From positions 25,896-89,895 of the forward strand of contig DATJPE010000075.1 of NCBI GenBank assembly GCA_035506535.1: DNA of 64,000 bases, given 5' to 3'. How positions within the stretch are numbered: position 1 is the stretch's first letter; the number at the start of each line of letters is the position of its first letter. The DNA comes from Actinomycetes bacterium. Its GTDB lineage: Bacteria > Actinomycetota > Actinomycetes > DATJPE01. The notes beneath the pieces were generated by a model, which was not told the DNA's origin, did not search any database, and saw only the letters and a program-made list of their open reading frames with translations. Below, piece after piece: positions 57,986-64,000 of this stretch. The position numbers and the translations under genes were made by a program.

Positions 57986-60589
57986 TCACCCGGCGCCGAG
58001 GCACACGAAGGACGCCGCCACGAGCCCCACGGCGGGCTCGGCGGGCTCGACCCTGGCCGCAGCGAGCGCGCGGGAGGGGGTCTCGCCCAGGGCCAGGTGG
58101 GCGTGCACGCGTCGCATGACGACCTCGCTCGCATCGTCCGGCAGCGGGACCACCGCGGCGATCACCGCCGAGCTGCCGAGCCCGAGGAAGCCGGCCGAGA
58201 GCCCCAGCAGCTCCTCGCCCGATCGCACGGAGCTCACCGCGCTCCGGCAGGCCGGCAGCACGACCAGCCGCGGGACCCTGGGCAGCCGCTCCAGGTCGTA
58301 GATGGTGAGGGCGCCGTCGGCGAGCCGCAGCGAGGAGAACATCGGGTTGTCCGCGCGCAGGTGACCGTGGGCCGCCACGTGGGCCACGTCGGCGCGGCCG
58401 AGCTCCCTCATGGTGGCCTCGACGCTCGCCACGCTCCCCTCCAGGACCCTGCCTCGCCGCCACGCCCGCCTGATGCCACGGACCTCGCGGCCGGCTGCGG
58501 GCAGGTCCGGCCCGGCGACGAGCAGGACCTCCGTCGCCGCCGCGGAGCGCGGCGCGCGGGCCCACAGGGTGGCCGACGGGGTGACCGCGACAGCGCGGTC
58601 CTCCAGGCCGGGCAGGCAGTGCCATGGGAGCGCCTGGAGGGGACCGACGGGGCTGATGACCAGGTCACGGCCCCCCAGCTCCGGCGCCGGGTCCAGCACC
58701 AGCTGCGCGACCGCCGCCGCCGAGCGCGCGAGGACGCCGTGCAGCCGTGGCGAGCCGACGGTGAGCAGCCGCTGGAGGGCGAAGCGCAGCGTGTCGGCCT
58801 CGACGCCCACCGCGTCGACGGGGCCGAGGTCGCGCAGGCGGAGCCGGCCGTCGACGAGGGTGAGCAAGTGCAGCCGGCCCCCGGCTACGACGTACTCGGC
58901 CAGCGCAGCCGACCCGAGCCGGCCGGCCAGCTCCTCGACCGTGACCGAGCGATGGGCGGAGGCCGCCCCGCGGGCCGCGCGGGTCAGCGCGATGACATCC
59001 CGCTCGGCTCGTTCCAGCGCCGCGGCCGCGGCGACGTCGCGCCCGCCGGAGAGCCGGGATGCCTGGAGCGCGGCGCTCGCCCGCCGCACCCGGGTGAGGG
59101 CGCGAGCCAGGTCGCGGTCCCGGGGCGGTCGCGCGGGCGGCATGAGCAGGGCGTTGGCCCGGGTCCGTTCGGCGACCTCGAGGACGCGCCGGGCCTGACG
59201 GCTGTCGAGGCTCAGGACGAGGGCGAGCTCGCCGAGGTCGGTGCCACGAGCGGCCACGCCGGCGCGCAGGTCCGTGGCGCCGACCAGAGCGCGCTGCTTG
59301 TCGAGCTGGGCCAAGCCGGCCCGGACGGCGCGCGTCGCGCCCGCCGGGTTGCCCTCGGCCCGCCGCAGCATCGCCGCGACCACCCACCACTCGAGGGACG
59401 CGGTGCCGACCGCGGCGGCCGACCGCGCGCGCTCGAGCAACGCGCGCGCCCGCTGCGGACGGCCCCGTGCGAGGGCGCGTCGGGCCAGCCAGAGACGCAC
59501 CGCCCGCTCCTCCTCGCGCCAGCCCGCCGCGTGCAGCTCGTTCGCGAGGACCTCGGCCCGAAGCGCGACGCGGGCATCGGCGGCCTCCGGGGAGCGCGCG
59601 ACGAGCTGCGTCCACCGGGCCAGCAGCAGCCAGGCCGGCCGGTCCTGGCGACGCAGCAGCGCCGCCGCCGATGCGGCCACGGCCTGGGCGCGATCGGTAC
59701 GCCCGTCGGCCAGCTCCACCTGGGCCAGGGCCACCAGCGCCTCGGCCTCGTCCGCCACCGCTCCGGCCGCGGCCAGGTCCTCGACCGCCCGCCCGGCGTC
59801 CCGGCGCGCGTCCTCGAACAGCCCGCAGCGCATGAGGACCAGCGCGCGGTCGACGAGCAGGCGGCCGAGGGGAAGTCCGGCGGAGGCGTAGAACGCCTCC
59901 GCCTCGGCGTACCGCGTGAGCGCCTCCGGCACGTCGCCCTCCACCGCCGCGACGAAGCCCAGGTTCCAGTCGGCGTCCGCGACGTCGAGGTGCTGGCCGG
60001 CGGCGAGGGTCAGCGCGCGGGCTCGGAGCAGGTCGGCCCTGGCCTGGGCGGCCGAGCCGCGGTAGGCGTGGAGGAGACCGCGGTTGTTGAGCAGCCGCGC
60101 CTCCCACCGGCTGTCCCCAGCCCGCCTGAGCACGGGAAGGGCGCTCGCGTAGGCGGTCAGCGCCTGCTCGGTCTCGCCGCAGCGCTGCAGCACCAGCGCA
60201 CGCTGGCCGAGCAGGCGCGCATGCTCTGCCCCGCTCAGCGCGGCGGCGGCGCGGTCCGCCTGGCGGAGCGCGGCCCTGGTCCGGCCGCGCTCGAGCAGGA
60301 TGAAGGCGAGCGACATCCGCGTCTCGGCAGCGGCCGTGTCGGACTGCCCGCCGATGGCCCGTACGGCGTTCCGCAGCACCGCCTCGGCGGCGTCCAGGTC
60401 ACCGAGCTCCTTGAGGGCGAGCGCGGCCGCACGGGCAGCAGTGCCGCGGGCCTCGGCCGACAGGAGTCGGCGGGGCGCCGCGAGGACCTCATCGGCCGCG
60501 CCCAGGGCTGCTCGTGGGTCGGTGCCCACCAGGTCCAGCGCCCGGCGGGCGGAGAGCTCGAGATCGGCGGAGGAATCGACGCCGGTCAC
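57986..60589 (-). CDS. TPR-CHAT (caspase-like) protein
   Basis: An 867-residue protein. Residues about 5-560 are TPR-type helical repeats (for example RAALRQADRAAAAL, QALTAYASALPVLRRAGD, EALTRYAEAEAFYASAG). The CHAT peptidase domain spans about 640-867, with the catalytic His in VAHVAAHGHLRADN (near 741) and Cys in VVLPACRSAVS (near 781), then GEELLGLSAGFLGLGSSAVIAA. CHAT proteases are separase/caspase relatives activated by partners bound to their repeats. The GTG at 60589 is chosen because the TPR part begins at once; it overlaps the DUF5317 gene by 101 nt. No signal peptide. It is the centre of the locus; substrates may be the sigma factor or its partner. Confidence 0.88.
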   Translation of the reverse strand: MTGVDSSADLELSARRALDLVGTDPRAALGAADEVLAAPRRLLSAEARGTAARAAALALKELGDLDAAEAVLRNAVRAIGGQSDTAAAETRMSLAFILLERGRTRAALRQADRAAAALSGAEHARLLGQRALVLQRCGETEQALTAYASALPVLRRAGDSRWEARLLNNRGLLHAYRGSAAQARADLLRARALTLAAGQHLDVADADWNLGFVAAVEGDVPEALTRYAEAEAFYASAGLPLGRLLVDRALVLMRCGLFEDARRDAGRAVEDLAAAGAVADEAEALVALAQVELADGRTDRAQAVAASAAALLRRQDRPAWLLLARWTQLVARSPEAADARVALRAEVLANELHAAGWREEERAVRLWLARRALARGRPQRARALLERARSAAAVGTASLEWWVVAAMLRRAEGNPAGATRAVRAGLAQLDKQRALVGATDLRAGVAARGTDLGELALVLSLDSRQARRVLEVAERTRANALLMPPARPPRDRDLARALTRVRRASAALQASRLSGGRDVAAAAALERAERDVIALTRAARGAASAHRSVTVEELAGRLGSAALAEYVVAGGRLHLLTLVDGRLRLRDLGPVDAVGVEADTLRFALQRLLTVGSPRLHGVLARSAAAVAQLVLDPAPELGGRDLVISPVGPLQALPWHCLPGLEDRAVAVTPSATLWARAPRSAAATEVLLVAGPDLPAAGREVRGIRRAWRRGRVLEGSVASVEATMRELGRADVAHVAAHGHLRADNPMFSSLRLADGALTIYDLERLPRVPRLVVLPACRSAVSSVRSGEELLGLSAGFLGLGSSAVIAAVVPLPDDASEVVMRRVHAHLALGETPSRALAAARVEPAEPAVGLVAASFVCLGAG

Positions 60590-61226
60590 CCCCCGACTGT
60601 GCCCGAGTCCGACGGGGTTCTCCACTGAGGCGTGACCCGGCCGGTCGTGACGTGACGACGGGGCCGCGCGAGCCCATCTCGGCGCCGACCCACGCCATGA
60701 GGCCGAGCGCCATGACCACGTCGCCGATGCTGACGACCGTGTGCACCGGCCGGAGCGGCAGCACGTCCCCGAGGGCCACGAGGCGCGGATGCGGTCGCGG
60801 GCGGTACTTGGGCGAGCGCTCGGCCTTTCGCTCATCGCTCGCGGTGACCCGCGCGGCCGTCGTGGCCCACCCGCTGCTCGGCATCCCCTGGTTGGCGAGG
60901 ATGACGGCGCCGTTCATGACCGCGCCGAGCACCACGGCGAGCGCGGTCGCCCGGCAGCGGGACCCGTGGCGCGAGGCCGCGGCGAGGAGCAGGCCGCAGA
61001 CGCCGAGCACGTACACGACGACGAGCAGGGACAGGTGCAGCCGGGTCTCGACCCAGGTCCGGGTGCTCGGGGTCCGGTACTCCACGCCCTGGGCAGCGGC
61101 CGCGACCAGTAGGAACGACGAGGCGAGGGCCGGCAGCGGCCGGATGCGGCCCATCCGGCCGCCGGCGAGCAGCCCCAGCGCCACGCCGGCGACGGCCGGG
61201 ACCAGGAAGAACGCCAGGTCCGCCAC
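60489..61226 (-). CDS. DUF5317-like membrane protein
   Basis: A 245-residue protein with four or five helices: about 3-25, 35-52, 68-88, 97-115 and a late one near 160-180. The pattern ILANQGMP ... KYRPRPHPRLVALGDVLPL ... VVSIGDVVMALG fits DUF5317 as I remember it. The last 60 residues are Arg/Pro-rich and overlap the start of the CHAT gene by 101 nt; the natural end of the domain is near residue 185. The GTG at 61226 has GAGGAGG 6 nt upstream. Co-transcription with CHAT suggests that the membrane protein anchors or signals to it. Confidence 0.72.
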   Translation of the reverse strand: MADLAFFLVPAVAGVALGLLAGGRMGRIRPLPALASSFLLVAAAAQGVEYRTPSTRTWVETRLHLSLLVVVYVLGVCGLLLAAASRHGSRCRATALAVVLGAVMNGAVILANQGMPSSGWATTAARVTASDERKAERSPKYRPRPHPRLVALGDVLPLRPVHTVVSIGDVVMALGLMAWVGAEMGSRGPVVTSRPAGSRLSGEPRRTRAQSGGDRRRFLRRSRALRPPGAGPGGHRPTSSPGRGR

Positions 61227-61255
61227 GTGCTCCTCCTCACCCGGCCGCCGCTCGA

Positions 61256-61366
61256 TCAGCCGCCCTTGTACTTCGGGGCCGCGAGCGCGTAGAGGACCGC
61301 GGCCATCGCCGCGGCGCTCATCGCCCGCGCGACCCACGTCGTGGCTCGCACGCGCACACCCCTCAC
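61256..61366 (-). CDS. tiny single-helix membrane peptide
   Basis: A 36-residue reading frame from GTG 61366: basic start (RGVRVRATTW), one hydrophobic helix (ARAMSAAAMAAVLYALAAP) and the tail KYKGG. It ends 29 bases before the ribosome site region of the DUF5317 gene on the same strand. The charge distribution (positive start, one helix, positive tail) fits a small inner-membrane peptide. The tail KYKGG and the DUF5317 and subtilase proteins (PKYKGG in the latter) show a similar Lys-Tyr-Lys-Gly-Gly string, perhaps by chance. There are several possible GTG starts; the existence of the gene is uncertain. Confidence 0.4.
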   Translation of the reverse strand: MRGVRVRATTWVARAMSAAAMAAVLYALAAPKYKGG

Positions 61367-61424
61367 CCCCCTTCGGGTCATGGCCGAACCGCACGCCGGC
61401 CGGGTCCGTATCAGCTGCAGGTCC

Positions 61425-61453
61425 GTATCAGGTGCGGTGCCCGCGGCTCTGTC
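61425..61453 (+). promoter_or_regulatory. GTATCAG-N13-GGCTCTGTC promoter-like motif, copy B
   Basis: GTATCAG (61425-61431) and GGCTCTGTC (61445-61453) with a 13-base spacer, 34 bases before the receiver-only gene. A second GTCCGTATCAG lies just upstream (61405-61414), without its own GGCTCTGTC partner at the right distance. The region also serves the divergent minus-strand unit (small peptide, DUF5317, CHAT). Confidence 0.75.
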
Positions 61454-61486
61454 CGCGGACAGCCCCCAGCGGAGGAGACGGTCCCC

Positions 61487-61954
61487 ATGCCGCACCGCAC
61501 CCGCGTCCAGGTGATCGCCGCCGACCCGATCAGCCGCGCCGGTGCGCTCGGCGTCCTGTCGCTCGCGCACGAGCTCGACGTACGGGCGATCGACGGCCCG
61601 TCGACGTCACGCTGGCAGCCCGAGGTCGCCGTCCTCGCCACCGAGCGGGTGGACCGCACCACGCTGATCCGGCTGCGGGTCACCCGCCGGGCCGGCGTAC
61701 CCGTCGTCCTGGTCGCCGCGGACGTCGACGGTTTCGACGTCCTCGCCGCCCTGGAGGCGGGGACGACTGCCCTGGTCCTGCGCTCGGAGGCGACGACCGA
61801 CCGGCTGGCGGAGGTGGTCCGCCGGGCGGTCGCGGCCTCCGATCGCGGGCCGGCGACCGCGCGGGTGGCTCAGGTCAGGGTCCCGGCCCAGCGCTCGTCG
61901 ACGCAGCGGCGTCGGCTGGCTCGGGCGCTGACCCGGGCCAGCGTGCTGCGCTGA
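61487..61954 (+). CDS. receiver-only paralogue, degenerate
   Basis: A 155-residue protein that aligns with the receiver part of the LuxR regulator at 54.0 kb: TRVQVIAADPISRAGALGVL versus TRVVILAPDPVSRAGVASVL, and EVAVLATERVDRTTL versus DVAVVVADRIDRETL. The phosphoacceptor position has no Asp (ATERVD), and the switch Lys is missing (LVLRSEAT). Instead of an HTH, the last 30 residues are a basic tail (RSSTQRRRLARALTRASVLR). It may act as an antagonist by dimerising with the LuxR-type paralogue. The ATG at 61487 has GGAGGAG about 8 nt upstream. Confidence 0.75.
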   Translation: MPHRTRVQVIAADPISRAGALGVLSLAHELDVRAIDGPSTSRWQPEVAVLATERVDRTTLIRLRVTRRAGVPVVLVAADVDGFDVLAALEAGTTALVLRSEATTDRLAEVVRRAVAASDRGPATARVAQVRVPAQRSSTQRRRLARALTRASVLR

Positions 61955-62127
61955 GCCGCCGCGCCGCGCTGAGCTGACGTGCTGGGCGCCCCTGCCCCGT
62001 GCTCGACGATCGGGTCCTCACACCCACCACCCCCGGACCGGAGGGACACCGCACGCGCCCTCGCGTGCCGACGAATCTAGTCGCGCGGGACAGGGCGCCG
62101 CGGGGAGGCTGTGGACGACGGGTCCGG

Positions 62128-62580
62128 CTAGAGGGTCACCCACGAGGTGGCCACGGCGGTACCGTCCGCGGCCCGCACGTGCAGCCGCACCGGCCCGGGT
62201 GGCAGCGCCCTGACGACGAAGCGTCCGGCGGCGTCGAGCGGCACCGGGACGCGCGCTCCGCCTTGTTCGAGCTCTACGTCGCCGGCGGCGCCGGTGACCA
62301 GCCCGAGCAGCTCACACCCGTCGGGGGTCTCCGACACCTGCACGTCGACGGCGACGCTGCCGTGCTCGAAGGACAGCATCCGTACGTCGTCGCCGGGCCC
62401 ACGGACCAGCACGAGCTCGGCGTCGACCGCGGAGTCGTGCACCAGCTCGGCCAGCTCGGCGTCCAGCGTTCGCAGCGCGAAGGCCGCCCGGCCGGACTCG
62501 ACGACCAGGCGCGGGACCGGGTCGGCCACCGCGGCGAGGCGGCGAAGGCGCGCCTCGAACTCCTCCAAGCCCTCGCTCAT
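62128..62580 (-). CDS. sigma-factor partner protein, unknown function
   Basis: A 150-residue soluble protein. The ATG overlaps the sigma-factor stop (ATGA), so the two are coupled. Residues 1-45 are helical (EGLEEFEARLRRLAAVADP), about 45-100 a beta-rich region (RMLSFEHGSVAVDVQVSE), and 100-150 look like a carboxypeptidase-regulatory or Ig-like fold (GARVPVPLDAAGRFVVRALPPGPVRLHV). There is no zinc anti-sigma motif (HxxxCxxC) and no membrane helix, so it is not a classical anti-sigma factor. Its place suggests control of the sigma factor or a substrate for the CHAT or S8 peptidase. A 173-base gap separates it from the receiver gene; nothing is seen in it. Confidence 0.6.
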   Translation of the reverse strand: MSEGLEEFEARLRRLAAVADPVPRLVVESGRAAFALRTLDAELAELVHDSAVDAELVLVRGPGDDVRMLSFEHGSVAVDVQVSETPDGCELLGLVTGAAGDVELEQGGARVPVPLDAAGRFVVRALPPGPVRLHVRAADGTAVATSWVTL

Positions 62581-63176
62581 GTCGAGGCACCCCCCAGGTT
62601 GTCCAGCGACAGCATGTCGTTGGCCTCCGCGAAGCGGCGAAGGCGTTCCAGGCAGCGCTGGCGCGTGGGCCCGATGCTGCCGATCGGCATCTCAAGAGCG
62701 GCGGACACGTCCTGATAGGACGGCGCCGGGTCCGCCAGGAGCACCCGAAGCAGGCGCCGGCAGCGGTCGGGGATGCGCTCGAAGGCGGCCCACAGCGCGG
62801 CGTCTCGCTCGGCGAGCATGAGCCGGGCCCCCATCTCGGGGGCCCGGGGCTCGGGGATGGCCGTGAGGTGGTCGGCGTCGGCGACGTACTCGCGCCCCGA
62901 TCGCCGGATCACGCGCAGGCACTCCCGGCGCACGGTGGTGGACAGCCAGGCGCCCAGGCGGTCGGGCTCGGTGATCCGCTCGAGGTTCTCCAGGAGGCGA
63001 AGCCAGGCGGTCTGGACCGCGTCGGCGCAGTCGGCGTCGTCGAGCCGGTGCGCGCGGGCGACGGCCCAGAGCAGGCTGGCGAAGCCGTCCACCAGGGCGT
63101 CCCACGCGGCCTGGTCCCCCGCGGCGGCTCGCGCGAGCAGCGCCGAGACCTCCTCGCCGGACATCATCTGGGTCAC
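62577..63176 (-). CDS. ECF-type RNA polymerase sigma factor
   Basis: A 199-residue sigma factor. Region 2 spans about 15-90 (AAGDQAAWDALVDGFASLLWAVARAHRLDDADCADAVQTAWLR; then LGAWLSTTVRRECLRVIRR), and region 4 about 120-180 (RIPDRCRRLLRVLL, YQDVSAALEMPIGSIGPTRQRCLERLRRF). The GTG at 63176 has GAGGA 4-5 nt upstream; the frame is open for another 37 codons. Upstream on the same strand lies copy C of the GTATCAG-N13-GGCTCTGT motif, suggesting autoregulation. There is no linked classical anti-sigma gene; the 150-residue partner gene is coupled instead. It is the likely regulator of the CHAT/subtilase locus. Confidence 0.87.
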   Translation of the reverse strand: MTQMMSGEEVSALLARAAAGDQAAWDALVDGFASLLWAVARAHRLDDADCADAVQTAWLRLLENLERITEPDRLGAWLSTTVRRECLRVIRRSGREYVADADHLTAIPEPRAPEMGARLMLAERDAALWAAFERIPDRCRRLLRVLLADPAPSYQDVSAALEMPIGSIGPTRQRCLERLRRFAEANDMLSLDNLGGAST

Positions 63177-63276
63177 AGATCCTCTGCGGACGGTGATCGG
63201 TCGGTGCCATTCTGTCGCACGCCTGCGGGCGCGGCCTCGGTCGTCCGGGTGGATCACGCAGAGCGAACCCATGTCG

Positions 63277-63305
63277 CACAGAGCCACCCCGGCCCCGCCT
63301 GATAC
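63277..63305 (-). promoter_or_regulatory. GTATCAG-N13-GGCTCTGTG promoter-like motif, copy C
   Basis: On the minus strand GTATCAG (63305-63299) and GGCTCTGTG (63285-63277) are separated by 13 bases, the same spacing as copies A and B. The last base differs (G instead of C). It lies about 100 bases before the chosen sigma-factor start, which fits an autoregulated promoter with a leader of about 90 bases, and directly after the gcvT stop. Confidence 0.75.
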
Positions 63306-63312
63306 ACCCGGT

Positions 63313-64000
63313 TCAGCGCCTCGGGTCGGCCGTCACGAAGGGCGGGCGGACGACCCGGAAGGCGCTCGGCCGCCCGCGGACGTCCACGACGACCTCGTCG
63401 CCGTCGCCGACCGCGCGGGAGAGCAGGGCCAGGCCGATCCCGAGCCCCCGCGTCGGGGAGAACGTCCCGCTCGTGACCTCACCGACCGGCTCCCCCGCGC
63501 CGTCGAGCACGCTCATGTGCGGCCGCGGGATGCCCCGGTCCAGCGCCTCGAGGCCGCGCAGCAGCCGCTCGGCACCTCGCTCCCGTTCGGCGAGCAGCGC
63601 CTCCCGGCCCCAGAACGCCGGCTTGTCCCAGCCGACCGCCCAGCCCAGCCGGGCCTGGACCGGCGTGATGGACGGGGAGAGGTCCTGGCCGTGCAGTGGG
63701 TAGCCCATCTCGGTGCGCAGGGTGTCGCGGGCACCGAGTCCGCAGGGCCGGATGCCCTCCGCCGCGCCGGCGGCGAGCAACGCGTCCCACAGCGCGGCGG
63801 TGTCCTCCCACGCGGGGAGCAGCTCGTAGCCGTGCTCGCCCGTGTAGCCGGTGCGACACACCAGGACGGGGCGGCCCTCCCACCGCCCGTCGGCCCAGCC
63901 CAGGTACGCCTGCCCGCTGGGCAGGCCGAGCGCGTCGAGGACGGCCGCGGAGCGGGGGCCCTGGACGGCGAGGACGCCGTACGCCTCGTGCTGGTCGACC
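63313..64000 (-). CDS. gcvT: glycine cleavage system T protein (aminomethyltransferase), partial
   Basis: The last 229 residues of GcvT; the beginning lies beyond the window. Visible are the folate-side motif [35 protein letters not shown] and the C-terminal barrel ([35 protein letters not shown]). The protein releases ammonia and passes the methylene group from the lipoyl H protein to tetrahydrofolate. The open frame extends through base 64000 ([17 protein letters not shown]), upstream of a GTG that would otherwise look like a start, so the gene is truncated by the window only. In M. tuberculosis gcvT also follows cobT-cobS within a few genes. Confidence 0.9.
   Translation of the reverse strand, partial: VDQHEAYGVLAVQGPRSAAVLDALGLPSGQAYLGWADGRWEGRPVLVCRTGYTGEHGYELLPAWEDTAALWDALLAAGAAEGIRPCGLGARDTLRTEMGYPLHGQDLSPSITPVQARLGWAVGWDKPAFWGREALLAERERGAERLLRGLEALDRGIPRPHMSVLDGAGEPVGEVTSGTFSPTRGLGIGLALLSRAVGDGDEVVVDVRGRPSAFRVVRPPFVTADPRR

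Noticed and set aside
58097..60628. 843-codon open frame on the plus strand opposite the CHAT gene
   Set aside because: The product is Arg/Gly/Glu low complexity with no domain; the minus strand encodes the TPR-CHAT protein with catalytic His and Cys.
62128..62580. Classical zinc anti-sigma factor beside the sigma gene
   Set aside because: No HxxxCxxC motif and no membrane helix; kept as a partner of unknown function.
63313..63861. Complete short GcvT starting at GTG 63861
   Set aside because: The frame stays open to the end of the window with GcvT-like sequence, so this is the C-terminal part of a normal-length gene.

Overview
The window is high-GC DNA from an actinobacterium. The evidence is the very high GC content, frequent GTG starts, 4-nt stop/start overlaps, a bcc-aa3 respiratory gene set with a three-domain QcrA and CtaF, a PimB-type mannosyltransferase, DUF3043 and SCO2322-type proteins. 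As far as I recall, the gene order from about 6.3 to 33 kb (pimB, zinc peptidase, NlpC/P60, DEDDh/GIY-YIG exonuclease, trpD, ctaE-qcrCAB, ctaF/D/C, adenosine kinase, HesB, glycerate kinase, DUF3043), then cobT-cobS and gcvT further right, follows Mycobacterium tuberculosis Rv2188c-Rv2211c. I cannot fix the genus. The mycobacterial-like backbone is interrupted by insertions described below.

1-5.3 kb: end of a Tad (Flp pilus) locus: TadB end, TadC, a receiver-like/GAF protein, a histidine kinase/response regulator pair and three small pilin-like genes. 5.2-15.7 kb: PAP2 membrane protein; a minus-strand unit led by a ydaO-type c-di-AMP riboswitch (NlpC/P60 hydrolase, zinc peptidase, PimB); a zinc-ribbon/NYN unit; the exonuclease; trpD with a stand-alone receiver. 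15.8-24.2 kb: ctaE-qcrCAB (+) facing ctaC-ctaD-ctaF and an L,D-transpeptidase lipoprotein (-).

24.3-33.1 kb: cysteine desulfurase/TusA pair, aat, adenosine kinase, aldo/keto reductase, ErpA-type Fe-S protein, glycerate kinase, nadA, DUF3043. 33.2-41.2 kb: accessory lipid/redox cluster (WS/DGAT acyltransferase, internally shortened SRPBCC protein, ChoD-like GMC oxidoreductase, hydrolase, aldo/keto reductase), then a TetR/MFS pair whose promoter carries two identical palindromic operators, then palindromic and tandem repeats.

41.2-53.9 kb: two metal/vitamin systems in series. A CbiM-CbiQ-CbiO ECF transporter lies behind a perfect match to the Nur (nickel regulator) box. A cobalamin riboswitch then leads eight tightly overlapping genes: a cell-wall alpha/alpha-toroid protein, an SCO2322-like surface protein, an ECF transporter (T, fused AA', S), an MBL-CobU fusion, CobT and CobS. 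I read this as capture, import and assembly of corrinoids.

53.9-63.3 kb: a locus with an ECF-type sigma factor and partner protein, a cytoplasmic subtilase, an 867-residue TPR-CHAT (caspase-like) protein, a DUF5317 membrane protein and two degenerate receiver proteins. A motif GTATCAG-N13-GGCTCTGT occurs before the sigma gene and before both receiver genes with identical spacing, suggesting one regulon. This is the best candidate for an undescribed system. The window ends inside gcvT.
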